NCBI GenBank assembly: GCA_015039465.1
Contig: MU130302.1
Coordinates: 258,573 to 287,954 of the forward strand
Source: Phlegmacium glaucopus
Taxonomy: Eukaryota > Basidiomycota > Agaricomycetes > Agaricales > Cortinariaceae
Reading direction: 5' to 3'
Length of the DNA: 29,382 nt
The translations under genes and the position numbers were made by a program. Of the stretch, positions 8,308 to 18,953 are shown one piece after another. Within the stretch, counting starts at the first letter, position 1; every line of letters starts with the position of its first letter. Below the pieces are notes generated by a model. That model searched no databases and was not told the origin of the DNA. It saw only the letters and a list, made by a program, of their open reading frames with translations.

Positions 8308-9340
8308 TCACTCCTGGAAGCCACCAATTCTGCAGGATGCAGAATTGATGCAAAATGTAATGCAGGATCATAAAAATCTGCATTTAGCAGAATAATTAAT
8401 TCTCAAATAATTCTGCCAAGATGCAAAAAAACAATTAAAATCCAGCCAGAATTAGAAATTCTGCCTCAATTCTACTTTTGGTAAAATTTTTACTTTTGCA
8501 TGAATTCTGCAACAATTAGAATCCAATTAGAATGTAAGATTCTACCTTAATTTCACAAGATGCAGAATTTATCAAGAATGATAAATTCTCAATGGATTTA
8601 ACAAACTGCAAAATGTTGTCAGAATTCATTATTCTGCATTTTGCAGAATCAATTATGTAGTGGGGGGCAAAATGCAGAATGATGAATTCTGCAAGAATGA
8701 TGAATTCTGCAAGAATGATGAATTCTGCAAGAATGATGAATTCTGCAAGAATGATGAATTCTGCAAGAATGATGAATTCTGCAAGAATGATGAATTCTGC
8801 AAGAATGATGAATTCTGCAAGAATGATGAATTCTGCAAGAATGATGAATTCTGCAAGAATGATGAATTCTGCAAGAATGATGAATTCTGCAAGAATGATG
8901 AATTCTGCAAGAATGATGAATTCTGCAAGAATGATGAATTCTGCAAGAATGATGAATTCTGCAAGAATGATGAATTCTGCAAGAATGATGAATTCTGCAA
9001 GAATGATGAATTCTGCAAGAATTCTGCAACAATCATTTTTCAGTTTGCAAAATCCAGTGAGAATTTATCATTCTTGATAAATTCTGCATCTTGTGAAATT
9101 AAGGTAGAATCTTACATTCTAATTGGATTCTAATTGTTGCAGAATTCATGCAAAAGTAAAAATTTTACCAAAAGTAGAATTGAGGCAGAATTCCTAATTC
9201 TGGCTGGATTTTAATTGTTTTTTGCATCTCGGCAGAATTATTTGAGAATTAATTATTCTGCTAAATGCAGATTTTTATGATCCTGCATGACATTTTGCAT
9301 CAATTCTGCATCCTGCAGAATTGGTGGCTTCCAGGAGTGA
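8308..9340. mobile_element. Foldback / non-autonomous DNA transposon with about 320-bp inverted arms
   Basis: The left arm (8308 to about 8626) and right arm (about 9023-9340) are inverted copies with few mismatches, starting TCACTCCTGGAAGCCACC at both ends. CTAC flanks both sides (8304-8307 and 9341-9344), a possible 4-bp target duplication; a TA duplication (8305-8306, 9342-9343) is equally possible. The arms are saturated with TTCTGCA/TGCAGAA motifs, probably subterminal protein-binding repeats. The centre is an 18-bp minisatellite made of the same motif. There is no transposase, so it would need one in trans. Confidence 0.88.
8678..9019. repeat. 18-bp minisatellite, 19 near-identical units
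   Basis: The unit AATGATGAATTCTGCAAG is repeated 19 times without visible divergence (342 bp). It lies in the centre of the foldback element and contains its arm motif AATTCTGCA. Because 18 is divisible by 3 and the unit lacks stops in four frames, long ORFs appear on both strands (NDEFCK, MNSAR, CRIHHS and FLQNSS repeats). Coincident openness in several frames and both strands argues against a protein. Uniformity implies recent expansion or gene conversion. Confidence 0.97.
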
Positions 9341-9434
9341 CTACCATGTATTATATACCAAAATGTTCAGAGAAATGAGGGGAATCCATTGGTAATAGAA
9401 TCACAATCTTGTTCATTCTCTAAGTCCCTGCAAC

Positions 9435-9691
9435 TTCCGGTTCCACTCTGTTCTGTTCCTACTCCAAAATTAGGACATGAAGGTTTAGGGTAGCACAGCA
9501 TATATTGCTGAGGCTGAAGTCCTTATCTGTTCCGTGGTTCCTTCCATCATTACTCAACGTTATCTGTTTGTTACATTCCATTATATGTTACTCTGGTCCA
9601 GCTCCGTTGGAGTTGTCTCTGGTAGTCCATACTCCATTCCAGTACTTTCCCTTGTTTCCGGATCTACTCCTCCTACGTCCAACTCCGAGAC
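9435..9691 (+). repeat. Two gypsy LTR fragments joined tail to head
   Basis: About 9,435-9,563 matches the 3' end of the LTR (TAGCACAGCATAT...GAGGCTGAAGTCC up to CTCAACGTTATCTG). It is followed after a few bases by a clear LTR start, TGTTACATTCCATTATATG, at 9,569, which matches the 7793-end of the gypsy LTR through GAGACT at about 9,691. An LTR end joined directly to an LTR start resembles a two-LTR circle junction, or nested insertion followed by deletion. Confidence 0.65.
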
Positions 9692-10089
9692 TGTTAGGGG
9701 ATAACCCTGAGGTATATACCATCTTCACTGTTGATATTTTATCCTTATTTTGACTTGATTACATACTTATTTGCCACTGTTTGGCTACCACCCTATTTCG
9801 AGTAGTAGTCACATCAGTAGTTCCAGGTTTTGGTATGTACCAGTACATACCGGTACATACTGCTGTACTGCTGTAGCATGGGTCCCTCAGTTTATAACAG
9901 ACACTGTTAATTATATACTGGTATATATCTTCAGTAGGGCAGTACAGAACACTATAGACCTACAGTGAGACAGTACAGAATGGTATAGATGGGTGTAAAT
10001 TTCTCTCAATAGCTGCACAGATGTTCTACCTTTCATCCAAACCAGTAATAAGTGAAAATCATGTATTACATATATTATGTACACAAATA
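9692..10089. other. Intergenic repeat debris, no gene seen
   Basis: AT-rich sequence with many GTAC palindromes and CAGTAC/AGTATA-like short motifs (for example GGTATGTACCAGTACATACC near 9,831). Related short CAGTA motifs recur at about 12,290-12,390. No protein or RNA gene recognised. Confidence 0.5.
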
Positions 10090-10440
10090 TATCACAATCT
10101 ACATCAAAAACAAGGGGATGGGGGGTGAAATTGGGGTTGGAGAGGTTGCTGTTATCAAAAACGAAGGGTGAGGGGTCACTGTTTCAAAAACGAGAGCCTG
10201 GGATTGAACAAGAGGGGTAATGATAGCAGATACAAAGGATTAGGTACCAAAATTGATAGCTGAGTGTTGTTATTCACAAATATGACGCCTCTGTCAAAAT
10301 TGAGGGGTCAGAGGTGTCATTCACAAAAACGGGGGGCTGGGGGTTGATATTGAGAGATCAGGAGTTGTGGTATGTGAGAATGAGGGGCTAGGGGTTGTCA
10401 TTTGTGCAAAGAGCATCCCAGCTCAAAAGTTTGGGCATAG
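10090..10440. repeat. Degenerate G-rich tandem repeat, about 35-45 bp period
   Basis: Segments of the form CAAAAACGAGGGGC followed by TGGGGGTTGTCATT recur about eight times with strong divergence. No open frame. This is an old minisatellite in the repeat-rich region. Confidence 0.55.
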
Positions 10441-10539
10441 GGGTGACATGGCAGTGAGAACAGGCATATAACAACATGATGTGGCTGGTGGACACTCATC
10501 AGCAAGCATTAAATATAATTCTTTTAAATAAAAACTTAC

Positions 10540-11439
10540 CTTAATGCCCGTTGATGAGCATGCTGGTTCCCTGCCTTCGTTTTTCGCATTTTTGGCAGCG
10601 ACGTCGCTCTACGTCGCCTCTTACACCGACTATTTGCTGTTTTATTGCATAGATAAGTCTCTGGCTATTCGGTCGTCGCCTCTACTGTCCCAGAAGCTTC
10701 CTAAATGCCTTGGCTATATTTCGCTCGTACGATCGCCCCCTTTTCCAGCAGTACCCGGACGACATTAGGTGTTCTGCCTCCCTTTCGCTCCCTTTCACCA
10801 GCGGTCACGTGTATAGTCATGCTTTTTCCATATTTGGTAATGCTCACTCGTCTAAGAGTCGTAGGCATGTCCACTGCCCAGACCGACGTCCCCTTACGCT
10901 ACACCGAATCGTTTGGTGTCAAATCGTCGTAGCTACCCTACCAGTCGCTCCTATCCAGCGACAATCACCAGATCGAGAAGTTCCTTAACACCATTGGGCA
11001 TTTTGGGTCGCTGATCATTTATATTCTTTTATCTCTCTTCGGTTACCTCAAACGCGTTGTTTTCTTTATTTTTGATACGTTTGCCATCGCTCCTTGATCG
11101 CCTCCCTATACCACATGTCTCCTGCCGGTCCTCGGAGCGACGACCGGTCCTCTTTCATTTATCGCCCACTATCCCTGATGTTTTGTCTCCCCATTTTGCC
11201 TAGTCCCTCTTGGACTCCTGTTTCATCGTTTTGATTTGTTTTATAGATACACATGTGCAACTTAGCCATGTGATCTCCTCTACCTACTATAAAAACCTCC
11301 TGTAATTTAGTTACAAAGGACAATAAGAAAGTATTCGCCTCTCTCCCCAGAGTATAGAATTAAGTCTTGTCATCGTCTCTCTCGTCGTTCGCCTTCGTTT
11401 CATTGCGTTTTACTGCGAGTCGCCCATACAGCGACTATA
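10540..11439 (+). repeat. CT-rich, CG-containing stretch resembling old LTR-element DNA
   Basis: No recognisable protein. A TATA-like CTATAAAAACC at about 11,288 followed by short-leader-like sequence, and the pyrimidine-rich composition, suggest an LTR promoter of another retroelement, but no matching second copy or TG...CA limits were found. Short open frames here are poor in conserved motifs. Confidence 0.3.
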
Positions 11440-11620
11440 CTTCGTCACTGCGTCGCCCCTTCGTCACTGCGTCGCCCCTTCGTCACTGCGTCGCCCTTCG
11501 TCCTGCCCCCCTTCGTCACTGCGTCGCCCCTTCGTCACTGCATCTCCCCTTCGTCACTGCATCTCCCCTTCATCACTGCGTCGCCACTTCGTTCCTTCGT
11601 CGCCCTTTCGTCATTACATT
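11440..11620. repeat. 20-bp minisatellite CTTCGTCACTGCGTCGCCCC
   Basis: About eight to nine units, the first ones exact and later ones degenerate (GCATCTCCCC and similar). The frame of about 98 codons on the plus strand is a by-product of the repeat and of low stop density. The stretch from 11,640 to 12,587 is gene-free mixed sequence. Confidence 0.85.
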
Positions 11621-12587
11621 GCTCCTCGTTTCGCTCGTCTCATATCTCGTCGCCCTACCTTAGTTGGAACCTTTCTGCATATACTTGACTCAGTGTTTAG
11701 GCCACCGAAGCCCCGAGCCGCATCACACCTCAGTTAGTACAGCACCTAGCGTACTGACAGTGTATCACCGTCATTGTTGTTGTTGATGATGACAATGATG
11801 GGCACTATTGGCTGATTTGGCTCACAATCCGAGCATAGGATAGGCCTAGCAGATAAGATTTCAGGTGAGCAGGGTACTTGTGAGCAGAGAGTTACTCACC
11901 TTAGCGGTAGCTAGAGCAGTGCATCAAGGATTGGGGGAGAACTGGTTGTGAGTGGAGCAAAAAAAAACTTAATGTTGACAAAAGTTCAACCAACATGTGA
12001 CCTACTCACATGCTCTGATTAGTAATAACAACATTCTTCACTGTTCGTCTCCGTGGCATGCAGATTTTCATGAAGACATTACAAGAATAGATAATTGTTT
12101 TACTTACTCTTGCATATTTTGTATCTGTTAGTTTACATAATAAATCTTATTCAAATTTCAGAAAATCATGAATTTCACTTATTAATAATATTATTATATG
12201 ATTTCGGCTAGTATGTAGTAATAGTAATACTAGTAGTAATACAAATGCAAGCTGAACTAATATGTGATATGAATGACAGGCCTTAAGATACTGAACAGTA
12301 TGAACAATTAACCTTGAGGTACTGAGCAGTATAAACAATCAGCCTTAAGGTACACAACAGTGTGGAACAGTACAGAAGTATGCTACATTATGTTTCTCAG
12401 TGAATGGTATATTTTTAGAGACCGTTGCTATGGCGGAGTATACGGCCCGAACCTGGAACCACTGATGCAGTAATTACTGACCTTATCTCATTATTAACTG
12501 GAATTCCCTACTTTGCTAGCTTGCTGCTGCTATTATCTAGTCTTTATAGACTGTTTACTCTCTTTAGAGTCCCCTTCTCCTCTTATA

Positions 12588-13025
12588 TGTAGGTTGCCCT
12601 AACAGAGACTTCTCTGTATCATTCCAGCTCTTCCAACTATACTCCAAACCCAATACCACATCCTCACCACAACCACTATTTATTTGTCATCACTTTCCCA
12701 CTATCAGTCAGCACACCCACTATGGATGATTCACCCAAGAATGCAGGACCTTCTGGGAGCAGAACGCAACACTTTATATTTATCCTTTATATTTCGGTTG
12801 CTATTCCTTTTATTATTTAAGTACTCAAAACTTGTATGTTTTCCTCAGTTCAAATATCAACTTAGTCTCCTCCTCTTGTTCGTCCTCTAAGTCACTGAGG
12901 TCTTCTGTCTTTCCATTCTCTTCCAGTTCTGAAATCAGAACATTATAGGAGCTGGGCGGCACAGCACATATGCTGAGGCCAAAGTCTTTTCCATTACTTG
13001 TTCCAGAGCTACTCCGACGTTACAT
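12588..13025 (+). repeat. Solo gypsy LTR (5' part diverged)
   Basis: Homologous over its length to the LTR at 7239-7793 but on the opposite strand: CTATACTCCAAACCCAAT, ATTCACCCAAGAATGCAGGA, TTAAGTACTCAAAACTTGT, TAAGTCACTGAGGTCTTCTG and GGAGCTGGGCGGCACAGCAC, ending CTCCGACGTTACA. No gag or pol flanks it, so it is a solo LTR or truncated copy. The first 100 bp or so of the LTR could not be aligned with confidence. Confidence 0.85.
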
Positions 13026-13105
13026 CAGCAAACTCCAATTTTTTGTCATAGTGAGTTATAGAAAAATATAGTAAAGTATAGCAAAAATTGGAGTTTGCTG
13101 ATGTA
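13021..13105. mobile_element. MITE-like 85-bp perfect inverted repeat
   Basis: Arms 13021-13043 and 13083-13105 are perfect 23-bp inverted copies beginning TACATCAGCAAACTCC, separated by 39 bp of AT-rich spacer. TA at both ends fits a TA-duplicating (Tc1/mariner-type) MITE. It lies exactly at the 3' end of the solo LTR, overlapping its final bases, so it may have inserted at the LTR edge. A hairpin of other origin is possible. Confidence 0.6.
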
Positions 13106-13639
13106 CCCCTTTGTCTAAACTTAACACTGTTAAGGCAACTATAAGCTTGCACTTGTGTTTGATGCTGAGCCGATAGACCAGATAACTAGGGACTGTTGTG
13201 CAGTTGCAATTGTATTCCCACAGGTAGGACTGAGGACAGCAGATTCTGAGCAAGTGAATATAGATTAAGACCATATGAGTACTAAGGTCTAAACTAGAGA
13301 TTGTAGCTATTGGGAAGGATCTTATATACTAGAGATATGAGTCAGAGATAGGGGCAGTGCCCATGGTCTGTGCTGGGTTATGAGTTGATATGAGTCAGAG
13401 ATAAAGGAGGCGGGAGCGGTAACTATATATAGTACAGGGTTCAGGGCAAAGGGTAGGTTGGGGAATGATGGTGTAAAGAGGGAACAATAGGGAAAGAGAG
13501 AAGTATAGTACAAAGGGAGGGAAGGGGAGAAAAGGAGTAAGGGGGCTGTTGAGCATACCAGATGTTCACAACATTATCCATTCTGTGGTTCCATTCCGAT
13601 AAAACTCTGTCTGATACTCCGGAATAGAGTCCTTGAATG

Positions 13640-13750
13640 TAACAGAATTGCTCAGAATCTGCTCAGAATCTGCTCAGACTCTGCTTGGACTCTGCTTGGA
13701 CTCTGCTTGGACCTGCTTGGAATCTGCTCAGATCTGCTCAGATCTGAGCG
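13640..13750. repeat. 11-bp tandem repeat TCTGCTCAGAA / CTCTGCTTGGA
   Basis: About ten units of 10-12 bp in two alternating variants. The minus-strand frame over it (RSEQIPSRSKQSPSR) is repeat-derived. The surrounding 13,106-14,393 holds no gene that I recognise. Confidence 0.75.
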
Positions 13751-14393
13751 GAATGTGTGGGAGAGGGTAGAGTACTGCTGAAGAGGGCGAATGAAGCGGG
13801 GATCATCTGGAACCTCTGTCACATGCTCTCTAGAGTCATATGGAGAAGAATATTTCACTCTGACACGGCTCCCAGTCAACTATGGATGGAATCAAAATAA
13901 GCAACAAATGCAGAAAAAAAGGTTATACAGACACTCCTGATGGCAGTCATGATGGCAACCACAGTCCCCAAAAGCCACCCACTGCCTTCAATATTAACAT
14001 TTACAGACTGATTCTAGACAAGAACATTATGGTGGGCAGGAAGAAGTGGTAAGGTTGGCTTACAAGTAAAAATTTCTTGCCCTAATGAATCATAATGCTT
14101 AGCTATAGGTAGAGTACAGAAAAAATAGGGAATGCCTCACATGAGAAAAGTTTATCCTATTGTGGGAGCTGACTGCTTGACCTGAACCCTCTATTGTTTT
14201 AAACACTGAGGGAACTGAGGGAAAGAAGAGAGTAAAGGAGAATTAGACAGCTTTGGATGGAAATATATGAGAAAGAGTGCTATTACCTTGATGATTTATA
14301 TTATAGTCATTTTGTATTCCTTTTGGTTGCAAGAAAATGACACCTTTGGATGATGATAAGAGTTAGCATCCTCTATAGACTACAAATGTGACA

Positions 14394-15873
14394 TTATACA
14401 ATCTGACCATTTGCTTCACAAATGTAATTGGAGGTCAAAATATTTGCAATGACTTCATGCAGATCTGGCAAAGTATCATACTACAAAGCAGAACATTGAG
14501 AAAGATAAAAAAAAGGGTTGTTCTACTTGCCTGGGTAATAACAGATGACCAATGATCATCATGAGTGATCACCATTGCTGCATGAGGAACCTAAAGCAGT
14601 TGGCACCATCTCAGCAATTAAGACTAAATAAGAGGTAACTACTTACTTTTGCCAACAGTATATCATTGAGAACTTTGGATGGATGGACTGTCTATTCAAG
14701 AAGAGAGTTAGAATAATATACTGATATCTCTGAGAGACCACACCAACAACACTTTCAAGAGGGCCAGAAATGAGCATTGCTGGATTATTGTTCATGACAT
14801 CAACATCCTGTAACCCATAAAGAGAACCTGCAGTTCTCTGAATTCCAGATTGCACCCCTTGAGAGGGTAAAGAGCTGGAACCACTACTAGTACCAGGATT
14901 GTTTGAATGAGGATTATTGACATGGGGATACTGGCTGTGTCGGGGGTCAACATGAACAGAGCCCAATCTGGAGTGTATGTCTACCCAGACATCATCCGCA
15001 AGAATTATGTTCAAAGTGCGCACAAAAAGGCATTGATTTTCGAATTGGATATCTGGAGGATCACTGTCCCTTCTCAACTCATCATTCTCGTTTGAGTCAG
15101 GTCCCGCTCTGACCTCGGCAGCGGCACCAGAGTATTCCCATGCATAAGTGCTAGCAGAGGTCATCAAACCCGTTCCCTCCGAGGGACCGAATCGGAGACG
15201 AAAGTCATGTTGTCTTGTTTGATTGGAAAACGTTGCGATACCCCAGGACGTAGTCTTATCACAACCAGTAACAAGGCGCACGTCGCCATTTTTAGCTTCG
15301 CGCCCGCGAGGACCATTGACAAATTTATACCAGTCATCGACGTTAGCAGCTGCGTAATCCCTGAACCTCGCATAATTTCCTAGATTTTCGGCCTTTGCTC
15401 CTCGTGGCATAGTCAAGATAGCACCTTCAGAAGCAGATGATTCGAAAACAATACCACTGAGTGCAATACTCTCAGTTCACAAAGATGAGGATGAGTATTG
15501 GAACGCACGAAGTATCAACGCTGGTTCGTGATTTTTCTATTGAAGCACTGGTGAGATGACTACCTTTTTTGAACACTACAAACTCTTCAATGTCCATGGG
15601 CGAAATTGGGGGCGAAATTGGAGCAAATCTTTCCGGCAACATCTGTGGGTTCACTGGATCGTTGTGAGGAAGGCATATATTGAAGAGAAAGGAAAATGCC
15701 CCAGAATGAGTGATAATCCCAACATCGCCAATACGAATGCCTGTCCTTCTGTAATCTAGGTTAAGACGGCGGTTTGGCTCCGGAATCCATAAAGGAAACC
15801 CATGTCCTTTCGGTGTGAGGTGTCGTTCGTAGATGTCGTTACTTTTCTGAAGTGGAATTTCCTGACTATGCAA
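14394..15873 (-). CDS. Agaricomycete multigene-family protein, function unknown
   Basis: Five exons: 15509-15873, 14744-15456, 14647-14687, 14531-14590 and 14394-14480, coding 421 residues plus TAA at 14394-14396. Introns are 50-56 nt; the fourth (14481-14530) uses a GC donor (CAG|GCAAGT), a legitimate minor class. The N-terminal IYERHLTPKGHGFPLWIPEP with RIGDVGIITHSGAFSFLFNI, and the second-exon YAAANVDDWYKFVNGPRGRE and LRLVTGCDKTTSWGIATF-type segment, are typical of a large, uncharacterised family in mushroom genomes. The C-terminus ends HPSKVLNDILLAKVPHAAMV...THDDHW. No signal peptide, membrane segment or catalytic motif is recognised. The ATG at 15873 fits the family start. It lies tail to tail with repeat DNA on its left. 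Confidence 0.85.
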
Positions 15874-16963
15874 AGAAACTTGAGGCTGATTCTGATTACA
15901 TATGGTGTAAATAATTTGTTTGGATTTACTTCTGGTCGTCGACTTACCCTCTCGTGCTTGAATTCTATTCGGGGTTGATTTCCGGAATTTCAGACCAGGC
16001 TGTTGGAATAAGGTAGATATAACATACGAGTACTTTGGCCAGAAGATGGGGCAGGATTGATATGGTCGGTTTCGTTCGAAGGCGTAGAGCTGGATGGAGA
16101 GTCCTAAGGAGAAGATTAAGTCGGTGAGAAAATCAGTGGGTTCGTAAATGCAATTGTTAAAAAAAGACTGACTGGTGGGCTTCCTGACGTAGTTTCTGAG
16201 TCTTTACTAGGATCACCGATATGGGAAAGACAAATCAATATTTCAATGCTCACGGTTCAAATTTATGACAAGGTTAGTGTGGTGGCCACGAATTTGATTG
16301 AACTGCCCATCATGGATGACCACATTGCGAGATTCAAGAAGGGAACTTAGAGATAAGATGAGCCCAAATTAGCAAGAGGTAATGGTAAAAAAAACACACT
16401 AGGACTGTGATGAACCAACCCTTTCATTCAAGTTTGCATTAGCAAAAGGAGGTGAGGGTGGTTGTATCGAAAGAGATTGCGATGCCGCCTGGCTTGCGAT
16501 AGTGGTTGATTCCTGCCCTCTCCTTCGTAGGCGACTGCTCATTCATAATCAAAGGTAAATCGTCTCCGCAATAAGAACTCAAGTACTCACTTTTTAGAGG
16601 GCATCAAGGCTGCGGGAATGCGAGGACACTATGACCACTATGACAATAAACGCACGAATGAACCAACGTTTCAATTTCAACCCGGGTCCTGCACTGCCAA
16701 GAACCTTCGACATCCCACGTATGGCTTCGTCTCAGTAAGTCAAACAACCATGACTGCTCCCGGTCGCTGATGTAATACTAATAGACAAGGCGGTGTAACA
16801 TCAATTACGTCATGAATATCGCCGATCATTTGGTGGTGCGTATGAAAAATTTAGTCGTGGTCGTTTCATGTCGTTTCATAGTTACTAAGTAGCCACTGAC
16901 TAGTTGACATTCAACCAACCTTGTACATACACTGGCAGTTGCATAAAACACAATTGCGACGGT
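15874..16963. other. Intergenic region between two minus-strand genes
   Basis: About 1.1 kb without a convincing gene. It must hold the promoter of the unknown-family gene (immediately right of 15873) and the 3' end of the RAI1/DXO-like gene (left of 16964). No TATA box or known operator stood out. Confidence 0.5.
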
Positions 16964-18140
16964 TCAAATAGAACCTCCCAACTGACCTTCCTCCTCTTCA
17001 CTTCGCCATTTCTTGCGCAAATCTTGCGGGAGCCTGAATGGATAAGTTTCTTCCAATCTGTATACCTTCAAGCAATCGCTTCCGTTCTCACAGACAAGGG
17101 CAAATCTGTTCAAGTTTCCTGCCACTTCTTTCATAACCCCCTTAAGACATCTCAATACCTGCACCAATCCTCCTATTCGTTCCTGGCTCCGCTTTTCCCA
17201 GTCTCCTAGTTTTTGCTCATAGTCGGTGACTTCAATGCGTTCAAAGACACCATTTTTGTGAAAACCTTGACACAGGATTGGTGTCATTGAGAGCCACATC
17301 TGGGACATATCTTTTTCAGTGATCCCACAATTCACCGCACCCCTTGCTGCCCTTGTCTTGATTTCAACAACCTCTTCAGCCTTCGATAAAGCACCTTTCA
17401 ATATCAGCTTATGTCCGTTGAGGGTCATCACGACTTCACCCTTTCCAGAGTCTTCCGCTGGGGCTTCAAGACATGCATCCACCTCAAATCTCACCATCAA
17501 CCGAAGGCCCCCAAGTGTATAGCCGACTGCTCGTTTGTGCACCAAGCTCCCTCTCGAGCATTCCGGGATCTTGGTGAACTTTCTCTCGAATTCCTTTCCA
17601 TAACCCGCATTGAACCGCCGCGACTCCCAGTCTATCCATCGTGAAAATATAACACTGTTTCCCACTATCTCTACATCAAACCGAAATTCTTCTTGCTCCT
17701 GGTGACTGGCAAAGTTCATGAGCAGTCGCAAGTTCCGCCTGTCTGTGATGATGTCAAAGGAGTTGAAGTCCGTTTCAGGGGCGGTAATAGAGATGGCACG
17801 GAACAGAGGTTCCATGGGACATGAAGGGAAGGCTTCGCAGATAGCGGGCTGCAAAGCATCACGCTTCAGGCGAACAGGCAGTGATTGGGGTGACCAGACG
17901 GCAGGAGAGCCTACGAGGATGTTTAGCTGGACATACATGCTTGTGAGTCGCTGAATACCCACCGGGTACAACGATGGTTTCTCTTTGGCCCTCGGTTGGA
18001 AGTAGATCGTAGGAAGTTAGAGCAATGGGATCCAACTGCGATAAGGAGGATTGAATTGCGGTTTGGATTGAGTGGCGCTCTAGGAAAGCGACGGGTTGCG
18101 ATGGTGAGAAGCAGCCTTCATACAGGTTTCGCCATGCCAT
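16964..18140 (-). CDS. RAI1/DXO-like decapping-nuclease family protein
   Basis: Two exons, 17963-18140 and 16964-17910, with a 52-nt intron (GTGGGT...GTAG), give 374 residues. The family is common in Agaricomycetes and often automatically named geranylgeranyl pyrophosphate synthetase, but no DDxxD prenyltransferase motif is present. Instead I see RAI1/DXO features: GYGKEFERKF, then GGLRLMVRFEVDA with E-x-D at residues 202-204, VVEIKTRA with E-x-K at 242-244 (about 40 apart, as in RAI1), and MWLSMTPILCQGFHKNG. RAI1/DXO enzymes remove or hydrolyse abnormal RNA 5' caps with acidic, metal-binding residues; this function is inferred. Start ATG at 18140 gives the family-type N-terminus with SYDLLPTEG before the intron. 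Confidence 0.8.
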
Positions 18141-18820
18141 TATGTTGGCGGGGGAGCAGGAGGCAGGAGCAACCCTTTTACGAGTCCTCTGTAAGAGGAA
18201 TCATCCTCATGTTGGACTTCAACGTGTGAAAATGTAACGATAAACTCGCCGGAGGCAATGAAACTTAGTATAAATACCATCGTTACTTTGTGCGAGGTCA
18301 CCATATCAATTATTACAATGTGAAAACGATCGTTGTCGCTGCAGACAGTTGAGCCACTGACGCTCTTGACCGTATTGTCGTTCAACGGGACCTTGATCAA
18401 ACACAAGACCTAAGCTCATCTCTTACCCACACTAGCTTCCGACTTGAAGCCTGAAGGGTGATGCCAAAGCCAGCAGCCCCAGATTACCGGCTATACTTAG
18501 CAACCCCAGAAGTCCGGCGCCGCGACCAGAGAAGTGGCGACTGATAACATAGGTTCCATACCACTGGCAGATGCACCATGGACACCGATCGGGCACTCTC
18601 CCCCTAATATAAGGTACAGACATGACTAGCATCATGGGAAGAGGGAAAAGACTACAAATTAGGACATCGGGGAACTATCCAGAGGCCCCGTCTTGTAATC
18701 AAGAATATAGTTGCAAAAACAACTTCAACACACACAGCTAAACTACAAGCTATCTCTGGAACGGAGAAAGATGGAAGATTAATGTTATATGGACCACGAG
18801 AATCAGTCCCACACATAGAC

Positions 18821-18948
18821 CACGATACGGCTCGAGTTAATAAAAGTGATGCCAGCCTTTTACTATTTGGAGAAATGTGGATGCCGTCCAGTCAACATGG
18901 AGAGTTTTTTTTTTGAAACATCTTGAATGACGATAGTTCCTGCATCGT
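18821..18948 (-). pseudogene. Diverged duplicate of the neighbouring gene's 3' end
   Basis: CACGATACGGCTCGAGTTA followed by AAAAGTGATG...CTTTT.CTATTTGG, GGATGCCGTC and CATCTTGAATGACGA repeat, in the same order, the last coding part of the kinase-WD40 gene (about 18,968-19,130), with substitutions and a T9 run. It lies just downstream of that gene's stop, so it is a tandem partial duplication that has decayed. It contributes no open frame. The remaining stretch 18,141-18,820 is gene-free. Confidence 0.75.
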
Positions 18949-18953
18949 AAGAA

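Noticed and set aside
8678..9019. CRISPR array
   Set aside because: Units are contiguous with no unique spacers, and the genome is fungal.
8660..9133. Repeat protein (NDEFCK)n and other long frames over the minisatellite
   Set aside because: An 18-bp unit without stops opens four frames on both strands at once inside a foldback element; no start context or conserved flank.
11367..11663. 98-codon plus-strand frame
   Set aside because: Mostly translation of the 20-bp minisatellite.
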